Below are positions 44,626 through 52,018 of a stretch of DNA of 64,000 nucleotides, piece after piece. The notes below the pieces were generated by a model. The model saw only the letters and a list, made by a program, of their open reading frames with translations, did no database searches and had not been told where the DNA came from. Origin of the DNA: Paenibacillus odorifer (GTDB lineage: Bacteria; Bacillota; Bacilli; Paenibacillales; Paenibacillaceae); assembly GCF_000758725.1 (NCBI RefSeq), contig NZ_CP009428.1, positions 6,510,001-6,574,000 of the forward strand, read 5' to 3'. The translations under genes and the position numbers were made by a program. Numbering within the stretch: position 1 is the first letter of the stretch; each line of letters opens with the position of its first letter.

Positions 44626-45258
44626 TTAAGCCTGACTAACTAGACGTTTCATTTCTGCTGCGGCAGCCTTTTGATCCGCTTCACCTGTGATGCCTCCGCC
44701 AACGATGACAAGATCAGGGTTCGCGGCGATCACTTCTGGAAGTGTGCTTAGCTTGATCCCTCCAGCGATAGCTGTTTTTGCCTGCTTAACCACACTCTTA
44801 ATCGCATTTAAATCTGCAAAAGAATTTTTACCTTCCGCTTGATGGTCATATCCAGAGTGTACACAGATATAGTCTACGCCAAGTGCGTCTACTTCAGCCG
44901 CTCTTGTTTTGATATCCTTCACATTGATCAGATCAACTAGAATCTCTTTATTGGTTTTCTTTGCTTCCTCCACTGCACCTCTAATGGTAGAATCATCAGA
45001 AACACCAAGTACAGTAACGATATCCGCGCCCGCTTCCACGGCCTTCATCACTTCATATCCACCTGCGTCCATGATTTTCAAATCTGCCAACACAGTCAAA
45101 GCAGGAAAAGCCTCTTTGATTGCCTTCACTGCATGCAAACCTTCATTTATAACGATAGGTGTTCCAATTTCAACGATATCTATAAATTCGGCAACTTTTG
45201 AGACAACCTCTTTCGCTCCCGCAATGTCCACTAAATCCAACGCTAATTGTAATTTCAT
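44626..45258 (-). CDS. hxlA: 3-hexulose-6-phosphate synthase
   Basis: Condenses formaldehyde with ribulose 5-phosphate, the first step of formaldehyde fixation and detoxification. A 210-residue orotidine-decarboxylase-superfamily barrel with LQLALDLV, LADLKIMDAGGYE (metal/phosphate site), CVHSGYDHQAEG and a phosphate-binding end AGGIKLST...VIVGGGITG. The frame extends to GTG 45270, but that codon overlaps the GAGGAG ribosome site, so ATG 45258 is the start. First gene of the operon. Confidence 0.95.
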   Translation of the reverse strand: MKLQLALDLVDIAGAKEVVSKVAEFIDIVEIGTPIVINEGLHAVKAIKEAFPALTVLADLKIMDAGGYEVMKAVEAGADIVTVLGVSDDSTIRGAVEEAKKTNKEILVDLINVKDIKTRAAEVDALGVDYICVHSGYDHQAEGKNSFADLNAIKSVVKQAKTAIAGGIKLSTLPEVIAANPDLVIVGGGITGEADQKAAAAEMKRLVSQA

Positions 45259-45306
45259 ATTTATTTGCACTCCTCATTAATATATTTTAGTAAGTCATGT
45301 ACAAAT

Positions 45307-45358
45307 TGTAGTTCCTTACATCCCTCTAGGGAAGTAGGCACTTTATTGTGATGTAGTT
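45307..45358. promoter_or_regulatory. Possible tandem HxlR sites upstream of hxlA
   Basis: TGTAGTT occurs at 45307 and again at 45352. The first is part of a TGTA-N6-TACA dyad (45307-45320). They lie about 50-100 bases upstream of hxlA, and the minus-strand promoter near TAAAAT (about 45284-45289) lacks a good -35, as expected of an activated promoter. The match to real HxlR sites is not established. Confidence 0.3.
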
Positions 45359-45521
45359 ACCTGGAGGATACTAATGCGCGGTTAAAGGGCTCTTTTCGAC
45401 CTAAATTAAAAACGTTTTGTCATTTTTCTGTAAAAATACTGCATTTCCATGAAAGCTGTGCTAATATTACAGTTTGTTTATGAAATTTTAGGAAGTACAT
45501 CATAATATAAGAAGGTGCACA

Positions 45522-46913
45522 ATGAAGCAAAATAATCACCAGGAATTCAACCTGGTCAAACTGACCTGGCCGATTTTCCTCGAGCTATTCCTCTTTATGC
45601 TCATGGGTAGTGTGGATACTTTTATGATCAGTTCAGTGTCCGACGATGCCGTGTCTGGTGTCGGCGCAGCGAATCAGATCATTGCGATAGCAATTTTAGT
45701 CCTCAGTGTAATTGGTAACGGTGCAGCTATTGTGGTCTCCCAATATCTCGGTTCCAAAAAACCTCTGGAAGCCGCTCAAGTGACCGGCAATGCCATTACC
45801 CTAAACCTGTTAGTCGGCATTCTTCTAAGTACGTTTTTGCTGATATTCGGAGGGACGCTACTGACTGCGCTGAATGTAAAAGGGGATATCCTCATTTACG
45901 CCAAAGCCTATATGAATATTGTTGGTGGCGGTATTTTTCTGCAAGCATTAATCAATGCTCTGGCGACTACTATCCGTACTCACGGTTTCACCAAACAGAC
46001 GATGGTCGTATCCTTGCTGATGAACATTATTCACGTGGTGGGCAACTACCTGCTCATTTATGGTCATTTCGGACTTCCGGCGTTAGGTGTGGAGGGTGCG
46101 GCTATCTCAACAGTGATGAGTCGATTTATCTGCCTGATCCTTTTCTTCCTGCTGCTCTACAGAGTGATGGAGGTACGGGTGAAAGTAACCTATTACATTC
46201 ATCTTTCTAAAAAATACGTGCTGCAAATTCTCAAAATCGGCATCCCGTCCGCTTTTGAATCCATCACTTATCAATCATGCCAGCTTGTATTCACACTCTA
46301 TATTACTTATTTAGGCGCTGAAGCTATGGCTACTCGCCAGTACGCGCTTAATATTTCCAATTATATTTATTTATTCAGTGTAGCTGTCTCTATGGGAACT
46401 TCCATCGTTGTAGGACATCTCGTGGGAGCTAGACGCCCTGATGAAGCCTATAAGCGTGTATTCACCAGTGTAAAGTGGGCGCTGCTGGTTACCGTAATAA
46501 TAGATGCTGTGGTGATTTTCTTCCGGGTACCGCTATTCGGGCTTTTCACAGACAATGAGAACATCATTAGGATGGGGGCGCAGGTCATATTGCTTAGCTT
46601 CTTCCTGGAAACTGGGCGCACAACCAATCTGGTTATCATTAACTCTTTACGCGCCTCGGGCGATGCCAAATTCCCTGTATATATGGGACTGATCTCTATG
46701 GTCTGCATGAGCTTACCTCTTGGTTATTTCCTGGTGTTCCAACTTGATCTCGGGTTAGCCGGCGTGTGGATTGCCACTGCGGTGGACGAGTGGGTGAGAG
46801 CCGTCATTATGTATTTCCGTTGGAAAAGCCGAGCTTGGGAGAAACATGGACTTATTGAACACGAAGCTCCAGAACACTGTACGCCTTCCGCTACTCCCGC
46901 AGCTGTAAATTAA
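45522..46913 (+). CDS. MATE family efflux transporter
   Basis: A 463-residue, 12-helix Na+- or H+-coupled multidrug exporter of the NorM/DinF type. The two halves show the MATE repeat, including MLMGSVDTFMISSVSDDAVSGVGAANQI (core MLMGSVDTFMIS) in helix 1-2. GAAGGTG precedes ATG 45522, and an extended -10 TGCTAATAT lies at 45459-45467. The substrate is unknown. Confidence 0.92.
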   Translation: MKQNNHQEFNLVKLTWPIFLELFLFMLMGSVDTFMISSVSDDAVSGVGAANQIIAIAILVLSVIGNGAAIVVSQYLGSKKPLEAAQVTGNAITLNLLVGILLSTFLLIFGGTLLTALNVKGDILIYAKAYMNIVGGGIFLQALINALATTIRTHGFTKQTMVVSLLMNIIHVVGNYLLIYGHFGLPALGVEGAAISTVMSRFICLILFFLLLYRVMEVRVKVTYYIHLSKKYVLQILKIGIPSAFESITYQSCQLVFTLYITYLGAEAMATRQYALNISNYIYLFSVAVSMGTSIVVGHLVGARRPDEAYKRVFTSVKWALLVTVIIDAVVIFFRVPLFGLFTDNENIIRMGAQVILLSFFLETGRTTNLVIINSLRASGDAKFPVYMGLISMVCMSLPLGYFLVFQLDLGLAGVWIATAVDEWVRAVIMYFRWKSRAWEKHGLIEHEAPEHCTPSATPAAVN

Positions 46914-46926
46914 CATGTATACTCAG

Positions 46927-46970
46927 AGGTTCTTTAAGGTCATATCAGATCTTAAGGAACCTTCTTTTTT
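46927..46970 (+). terminator. Terminator of the MATE gene
   Basis: AGGTTCTTTAAG, 12-base loop, CTTAAGGAACCT, then a T-tract; one mismatch-free G-T tolerant stem of 12 bases. Confidence 0.88.
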
Positions 46971-47065
46971 ATTTACGCCAACATTACATAAAATTTGAGA
47001 ATGAATGAACCATTCTACGTTACAATAGATAGAACATAATTAACAAAGCTAAAGGAGAGAGCTTC

Positions 47066-48739
47066 ATGCCGGAGGAAACCGGAATTCATGAGTTACTGAC
47101 GCTCAAAACGATTGCGGAGACTTTGAACAGTTCCAATGAGCTGAGACCCATGCTCGATACAGTCATGGGCAAGCTACTTGAGTTAACCGGAAACACTGCA
47201 GGCTGGATCTTCCTGAGCGAAGAATACATGGAATATGAGTGTGCCGCTGATCGAGGTCTGCCACCTGCACTACAACGCGACAATAAACAACCAATGCAGT
47301 GCGGAAGCTGCTGGTGCCTAAGCCGCCTATGGGATGATCGGCTCGAGCATGCCGTCAACATTCTAAGCTGCAAGCGGCTCAGTAACGCCAGGCAGTATAA
47401 CTGGGGCGACACGCTGGGGATCACCCACCACGCTACCGTCCCGCTGCATTCAGGTGAGCGTTACTTGGGACTTATGAATGTGGCTGCACCAGGCAAAGCA
47501 CATTACGCCGACAGCGAGCTGGCTCTGCTGCAATCCGTGGCTTTGCAAATTGGCAGTGCTATTGAACGGATGCAGTTATATAGCACCGAGCAGCGCCGCG
47601 CGAATCTGTACGCCAAATTAGGCGAATTCAGCGCAGCTTTAAATCTAACCGCCAACCAATGTATCTCGCCCAGTATTCTAATCGAGAAAAGCGCCGCCCT
47701 GATTGGCGACTATTTCGATTGGCCCTTTGCAGCGATTATCGGGCAGCATGAGGGACAATTCGAAGTCCATGCTGCCTATGCGGCTAATATAACGCCGGAA
47801 ACAGCTCCCTTCCAGCTCTCGGATTCTTTTAAAGTACGTCTAGGAGATATCGCAAAAGGACAACGCTTTGCGACATTAACCCCTGATGAAGAGCAGGAAA
47901 TTAAGAAGTCCTGCTGTTCTGAACAACCTGTTGCGGAGCGTGTTGTGATGCTCGCTGTGCCCTTTCGGCAGATTGCCGCACAAGGTGCAGGAATTCTACT
48001 GATCACCTCACCCAAAGCACTAGCTTCCGCAACTGCGGATGGAGAGGTGCTTGAGGCTGTCGCTGAACATATTTCCGCTACATTGGAAAGTGCTCAGCTT
48101 GGAGAGAAACGCCGCGAAATTGCGCGTCTTGACGAGCGGAATCGTCTGGCCCGTGACCTGCACGACTCCGTGAACCAGATCCTCTTCTCCCTCTCAATGA
48201 CCGCCAAAGGCGTGGAAAGCATGCTGAAGCAGGAGCATATCTCCCATCCTGCTACTGAAGCTGTCCGCGATATTCAAGCTTTATCCCAGTCAGCACTCAA
48301 AGAAATGCGTGCATTAATTATGCAGCTTCGGCCTGCCGGACTGGAAGCCGGTTTATTGACTGCGCTGCAGGCTCATGGCCAGCAGCTAGGGCTGCTGATA
48401 CAGACGCAACGGAGCGGTGTTCACGAACTTCCCCGCAATGTGGAGGAAGGGCTGTGGCGCATTGGCCAAGAAGCGCTCAATAATGTACGAAAGCATTCCG
48501 AAACCTCTAAAGCGCAGGTATCTCTGCATCTGAATGCAGCCGAGGTGGTACTGAGCGTTGCCGACCAAGGTAAAGGCGGGGCCAAACGGCGTTCTAACAC
48601 AGACACTAATGAATCTCTTGGACTGCATATTATGAAGGAAAGAGCAGAAGCTCTCTCCGGTCGTATTCATATCCACAGTGTGGAAAATCAAGGCACAACG
48701 GTTGAGGCAATCATACCTCTGCCCATCCAATCTACATGA
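47066..48739 (+). CDS. GAF-domain sensor histidine kinase, NarL/DegS type
   Basis: A soluble 557-residue kinase without membrane helices. Two GAF domains (residues about 15-175 and 190-350) precede a HisKA_3 dimerisation helix with the phosphoacceptor His in ARDLHDSVNQ and an HATPase domain with N-box EALNNVRKHS. The first GAF has the cluster CGSCWCLSRLWDD with more Cys further on (LSCKRL), which could hold a metal, heme or redox switch; that is inference. It is followed 16 bases later by its response regulator. The signal is unknown. Confidence 0.92.
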   Translation: MPEETGIHELLTLKTIAETLNSSNELRPMLDTVMGKLLELTGNTAGWIFLSEEYMEYECAADRGLPPALQRDNKQPMQCGSCWCLSRLWDDRLEHAVNILSCKRLSNARQYNWGDTLGITHHATVPLHSGERYLGLMNVAAPGKAHYADSELALLQSVALQIGSAIERMQLYSTEQRRANLYAKLGEFSAALNLTANQCISPSILIEKSAALIGDYFDWPFAAIIGQHEGQFEVHAAYAANITPETAPFQLSDSFKVRLGDIAKGQRFATLTPDEEQEIKKSCCSEQPVAERVVMLAVPFRQIAAQGAGILLITSPKALASATADGEVLEAVAEHISATLESAQLGEKRREIARLDERNRLARDLHDSVNQILFSLSMTAKGVESMLKQEHISHPATEAVRDIQALSQSALKEMRALIMQLRPAGLEAGLLTALQAHGQQLGLLIQTQRSGVHELPRNVEEGLWRIGQEALNNVRKHSETSKAQVSLHLNAAEVVLSVADQGKGGAKRRSNTDTNESLGLHIMKERAEALSGRIHIHSVENQGTTVEAIIPLPIQST

Positions 48740-48755
48740 AGTCGGGTGATTATAA

Positions 48756-49448
48756 ATGACGATAAACTTATTATTAGTAGACGACCATGCAATGGTACGC
48801 CGTGGGCTGCAAGTATTTCTCTCCACACAACCCGATATCAAGGTTATTGGGGAGGCCTCCAACGGCCGCGAGGCACTGGAAAAAACAGCTGAATTGAACC
48901 CGGATGTCATATTAATGGATTTGCATATGCCCATTATGGACGGCATTGAGACCGCTCAAGCACTGAGGATCTCCCACCCGCAGGTCAAGGTCATTGTATT
49001 GACCTCCTTTTCGGATCAGGATCATGTGCTCCCGGCTATCCGCGTAGGAATCAAAGGCTATTTGCTTAAAGATATAGAACCAGAAGCGCTGGTAGTTGCG
49101 ATCCGCAAGGTACATAACGGGCAAGTGGAGCTACATTCCGAGGCTGCCAGCCAACTGATGAATCTAATGGCGACCTCTACACTAGAGCAATTGGAACTTA
49201 ATGCTTCCGATCCGAACGACCCAAACGCAACACCTGCTGCGATCACCGGATTAGAGCTTCTTACTCCACGCGAGCAAGAAGTATTAGACCTGATTGCGCT
49301 CGGTATGAGTAACAAAGAGATTGCCAGCAAGCTGGTCATCACCGAAAAAACCGTTAAGACCCATGTCAGCCACGTTCTCGGAAAGCTAAACTTAGCGGAT
49401 CGGACTCAGGCTGCCATTTTCGCATTGAAAGGCGGCTATAACGCCTAG
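48756..49448 (+). CDS. NarL/LuxR-type response regulator
   Basis: A 230-residue regulator: receiver with LVDDH acidic pocket and phosphoacceptor D55 in VILMDLHMP, a flexible linker, and a LuxR HTH with LTPREQEVLDLIALGMSNKEIA (core TPREQEVLDLIALG) and VKTHVSHVLGKL. It pairs with the kinase at 47066; the arrangement resembles LiaSR/DegSU-type systems, but no target is visible nearby. Confidence 0.94.
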   Translation: MTINLLLVDDHAMVRRGLQVFLSTQPDIKVIGEASNGREALEKTAELNPDVILMDLHMPIMDGIETAQALRISHPQVKVIVLTSFSDQDHVLPAIRVGIKGYLLKDIEPEALVVAIRKVHNGQVELHSEAASQLMNLMATSTLEQLELNASDPNDPNATPAAITGLELLTPREQEVLDLIALGMSNKEIASKLVITEKTVKTHVSHVLGKLNLADRTQAAIFALKGGYNA

Positions 49449-49479
49449 AATCAAAACTCCTCTACAACTTTAGTCTTAG

Positions 49480-49510
49480 ACGCTCAGCACAATGGCTGAG
49501 CGTTTTTATT
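49480..49510 (+). terminator. Terminator of the GAF two-component operon
   Basis: ACGCTCAGC, 6-base loop, GCTGAGCGT, then TTTTATT. Perfect 9-bp stem. Confidence 0.9.
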
Positions 49511-49601
49511 ATGTATGTTCATTCCATGTGCTGATGTTAACAGAGGCCGATTCAACTATCATTGGTTTATAGCAATTGACCTCACATAGGAGTGGATACA
49601 G

Positions 49602-50165
49602 ATGAAAGTGATGATCCTGACAGGCAGTAATCGAAAAGAAGCAACCAGCACGAAGCTGGCAGAACATGCTGCCCATTTCATTAGTCAGCATGGGGAAAAG
49701 GTTACCATGTTTGACCTCTACAAACGCCCACTTCCCTTTTATTCACCAGACGAGATTTACACAGAGCATGAACATTTAAACGAGCTTAAACAAGAGATGT
49801 TAGCAGCGGATGCAGTAATCTTGGTTACTCCGGAATATCACGGCTCGGTAAGTGGCGTATTAAAAAATGCGATTGATCATCTAGGCCAGGCGCATTTCAA
49901 CGGTAAAGTTGTGTTATCCGCCAGTTCAGCCGGGGGAGCGGTAGGGATAAGCTCATTACTTCAATTGCAAGCCATCGTACGTAACCTGCACGGTATTAAT
50001 ACACCAGACTGGATCTCCATCGGCGGACTGCAACGCAAGCGGTTCGAGGTCGGGTACGACGGATACGAGGGTGGGCAAGAAATCGAAGATCGCATTCACC
50101 TAGTATTAGAAGCATTCCTGAATTTAGCCCGCAAAATCGACAGATCGGCAGGTGCTATCCAATGA
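49602..50165 (+). CDS. NADPH-dependent FMN reductase family protein
   Basis: Flavodoxin-fold reductase of 187 residues with the FMN phosphate loop LTGSNRKEATSTKLAE (core GSNRKEATSTK) and the TPEYHGSVSGVLKNAIDHL segment (core PEYHGSVSGVLKNA). Family members reduce FMN, quinones, azo dyes or chromate with NAD(P)H. The stop overlaps the start of the VOC gene by four bases, so the two are translationally coupled. No MhqR-like dyad lies upstream. Confidence 0.9.
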   Translation: MKVMILTGSNRKEATSTKLAEHAAHFISQHGEKVTMFDLYKRPLPFYSPDEIYTEHEHLNELKQEMLAADAVILVTPEYHGSVSGVLKNAIDHLGQAHFNGKVVLSASSAGGAVGISSLLQLQAIVRNLHGINTPDWISIGGLQRKRFEVGYDGYEGGQEIEDRIHLVLEAFLNLARKIDRSAGAIQ

Positions 50166-50623
50166 TCAAAGGACTATATGAAGCACATTTACCAGTAAGC
50201 AATCTTGAAGTATCCATCGAATTTTATGAGAAATTAGGTCTGAAAATGGCTTGGCGGGATGAAGAAACTGTATTCTTCTGGATCGAGGAAGGTCGGAGCT
50301 GGATTGGTCTTTGGGAAGGCCAGGAGGTTCAAACCCCATACCACCCGTCCTTGCGGCATATTGCCTTCCGTGTCACTTACGAGGACTTGAAGCAATCACT
50401 GCAATGGCTGGAATCGATTGGGGTAGAGGCTGTTCCGTTCCGCAACCGGACTTCTGTTGAGCCTTTTATCCGGGCTTATCAAGGAAATGCTTCTGTCTAC
50501 TTCAACGACCCTGACGGCAACAGCTTGGAATTTATGTGCCACGTAGAGGTCCCTGAACATCTGAAGCCTATTTCAGAGAACATAACCTTAACGGAATGGG
50601 AGAAATTACTGCACAGTAAATAA
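50162..50623 (+). CDS. VOC family protein (glyoxalase/bleomycin-resistance fold)
   Basis: A 153-residue VOC protein. One module with EAHLPVSNLEVSIEFYEKLGL (core HLPVSNLEVSIEFYE), a metal His in LRHIAFRV and a Glu in DPDGNSLEFMCHVEV. Family roles include glyoxalase, dioxygenase and FosB-type thiol transfer; the substrate is unknown. Coupled with the FMN reductase gene, which hints at detoxification of electrophiles or quinones. Confidence 0.85.
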   Translation: MIKGLYEAHLPVSNLEVSIEFYEKLGLKMAWRDEETVFFWIEEGRSWIGLWEGQEVQTPYHPSLRHIAFRVTYEDLKQSLQWLESIGVEAVPFRNRTSVEPFIRAYQGNASVYFNDPDGNSLEFMCHVEVPEHLKPISENITLTEWEKLLHSK

Positions 50624-50636
50624 AATACTCAAACAA

Positions 50637-50676
50637 AAAAACAGCTGCTCCCGTCCAAGGGTCCAGCTGTTTGAGT
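50637..50676. terminator. Bidirectional terminator, VOC / YdjO genes
   Basis: ACAGCTG with partner CAGCTGT, and an outer CTCAAAC/GTTTGAG arm, between convergent genes. The T-run is clearer on the minus strand. Confidence 0.75.
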
Positions 50677-50692
50677 ATATTAGCTTCTTCGA

Positions 50693-50923
50693 TTACTTAA
50701 TCGAAATGCCCTTCTTCATGGCCTTCATGTCTGCATTCGTATTCACAAGCGTTGGCAGTATCTTCATACTTCTAGTCATGGGAGAGTTGCATTGCCAGCA
50801 GGTAGGTACATATTGAAAGGCGAAATTATCGCGCATCCAACCTGTGCAACCTTCCTTGGTACAGGACCAAATTGCTGTGTCTTCTTGCGGAAGTTCCTCC
50901 AGTGCTTTTTTACGAAAATACAT
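50693..50923 (-). CDS. Cold-inducible YdjO-like zinc-ribbon protein
   Basis: A 76-residue protein of the YdjO family (PF14169). Four cysteines in two pairs (WSCTKEGCTGW and TCWQCNSPM) suggest a small zinc ribbon. YdjO of Bacillus is reported as cold inducible; the function is unknown. AAGGAGGGG precedes the ATG. It lies 118 bases downstream of the cold-shock gene on the same strand, behind that gene's terminator. Confidence 0.85.
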   Translation of the reverse strand: MYFRKKALEELPQEDTAIWSCTKEGCTGWMRDNFAFQYVPTCWQCNSPMTRSMKILPTLVNTNADMKAMKKGISIK

Positions 50924-50994
50924 AAGTACCCCTCCTTGGATCGAATCGAGACGATATCGCTACCCTATTAGGGGCAGATTCATACTATGAAAAT

Positions 50995-51030
50995 AAAAAA
51001 AGCTGCCCTCAACTTGTGTTAAGGGCAGCC
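50995..51030 (-). terminator. Terminator of the cold-shock gene
   Basis: GGCTGCCCTTAAC, ACAA, GTTGAGGGCAGCT on the minus strand, then seven T. Strong 12-bp stem with one mismatch. Confidence 0.92.
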
Positions 51031-51041
51031 TGATTTTTAAA

Positions 51042-51242
51042 CTACAGTTTTACAACGTTTTCGGCTTGTGGTCCACGAGCGCCTTGAGTTACGTTGAACT
51101 CAACGCGTTGGCCTTCGTCCAAAGATTTAAATCCGTCGCCTGTGATTGCGGAGAAGTGTACGAATACGTCGCTTCCACCTTCAACCTCGATAAAACCGAA
51201 TCCTTTGTCTGCGTTAAACCATTTCACTGTACCTGTTTGCAT
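51042..51242 (-). CDS. Cold-shock protein, CspA/CspB family
   Basis: A 66-residue OB-fold RNA/DNA-binding chaperone. RNP1 KGFGFIEV and RNP2 VFVHFSAI are intact, and the ending GPQAENVV is typical. TTGGAGG precedes the ATG. A 61-base near-perfect inverted repeat lies at 51311-51371 upstream. Which csp paralogue this is cannot be told from sequence. Confidence 0.96.
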   Translation of the reverse strand: MQTGTVKWFNADKGFGFIEVEGGSDVFVHFSAITGDGFKSLDEGQRVEFNVTQGARGPQAENVVKL

Positions 51243-51310
51243 GATATTACCTCCAATATTTTATTTAACACATGTCCTTTTATTCCTACGTAGTGTACGA
51301 ACAAATAAAA

Positions 51311-51371
51311 ATTCACACATTGGAAAAGGACTCATACGCACAAATGATAACCTTTTACAATATGTGAATTA
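51311..51371 (-). repeat. Long inverted repeat upstream of the cold-shock gene
   Basis: Two 21-base arms (51311-51331 and 51351-51371) pair at 18 of 21 positions around a 19-base loop. On the minus strand the hairpin is followed by a T-rich run (TTTTTATTTG), like a terminator or attenuator. It lies 69-129 bases upstream of the ATG, in the place of a cold-shock leader or just before its promoter. Confidence 0.75.
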
Positions 51372-51449
51372 AGGGTTAAATTTATGATTGATTTCATTGT
51401 ACCACACTAAATCACTAAAAGCAATGCGTATGCCTATTTAATTTTCACT

Positions 51450-51490
51450 CCGGCTCTTATTGCCTATAAACAGCAGCAGCCGAGCCGGAC
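51450..51490. terminator. Hairpin downstream of the 92-residue protein gene
   Basis: TCCGGCTC and GAGCCGGA form a perfect 8-bp stem 12-50 bases after the stop at 51502 (minus strand). The following bases are A/T-rich but not a T-tract, so this may be a weak terminator or an mRNA 3'-end structure. Confidence 0.45.
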
Positions 51491-51501
51491 GAACACCCAT
51501 G

Positions 51502-51780
51502 TTAGTCGATATAACCTGCCAATCCTTTATCCATCAAGTAATCCATTTCTGCATCAAGAATGGTCTCTACTGTGATTTCATCCAGCTTCACATCACGTTG
51601 GGCAGTGACATAGTCGACCAGATCATCGCTGTCGATGTCTACCTCACCCTTGGCGTTCGCCTTGGCCTTATTGATAAAGGTCTGTTCATGCTTCAATACT
51701 AAGCGGATGATTTGCGGATCCACTTTGGTTTTGGCAGATAATACATTTACTAGCTCCTGCTCATTTACTTTGTCACTCAT
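51502..51780 (-). CDS. Small acidic protein of unknown function
   Basis: I do not recognise this 92-residue protein. It is acidic and soluble, with no membrane segment, Cys or low-complexity stretch. The N-terminal half (NEQELVNVLSAKTKVDPQIIRLVLKHE, core LVNVLSAKTKVDPQIIRLVL) has the spacing of a small helix-turn-helix; the C-terminal half is an Asp/Glu-rich helix ending in MDKGLAGYID. AAGGAGATG precedes the ATG at about ten bases. Promoter evidence just upstream (TGCTACAAT on the minus strand, 51818-51826) supports a real gene. Confidence 0.7.
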   Translation of the reverse strand: MSDKVNEQELVNVLSAKTKVDPQIIRLVLKHEQTFINKAKANAKGEVDIDSDDLVDYVTAQRDVKLDEITVETILDAEMDYLMDKGLAGYID

Positions 51781-51817
51781 TTTTTAAATTTCATCTCCTT
51801 ACAATTATTACACAATC

Positions 51818-51857
51818 ATTGTAGCATATTTCGCGCTTTAACGCGTCATTACGCGAA
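51818..51857 (-). promoter_or_regulatory. Promoter with CGCG inverted repeat
   Basis: Extended -10 TGCTACAAT (51818-51826, minus strand) for the 92-residue protein gene. The -35 region is covered by TTCGCG...CGCGAA (51830-51835 and 51852-51857) with another GCGC/CGCG inside, which could be a regulator site. Confidence 0.45.
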
Positions 51858-52018
51858 GTATACCGCGGTTTATTCACACTTTTCTTATCATCCCAGCGTC
51901 TATAACGTTCCACTTGAAGTAAGTTATTTAATAAAAACAGTTGTGAGGAACATTGACTTGTGCCAAAATATAAAAAAAGTGTTGGACCAAATGAATACTA
52001 GAAAAGGCGGTTGAATTC

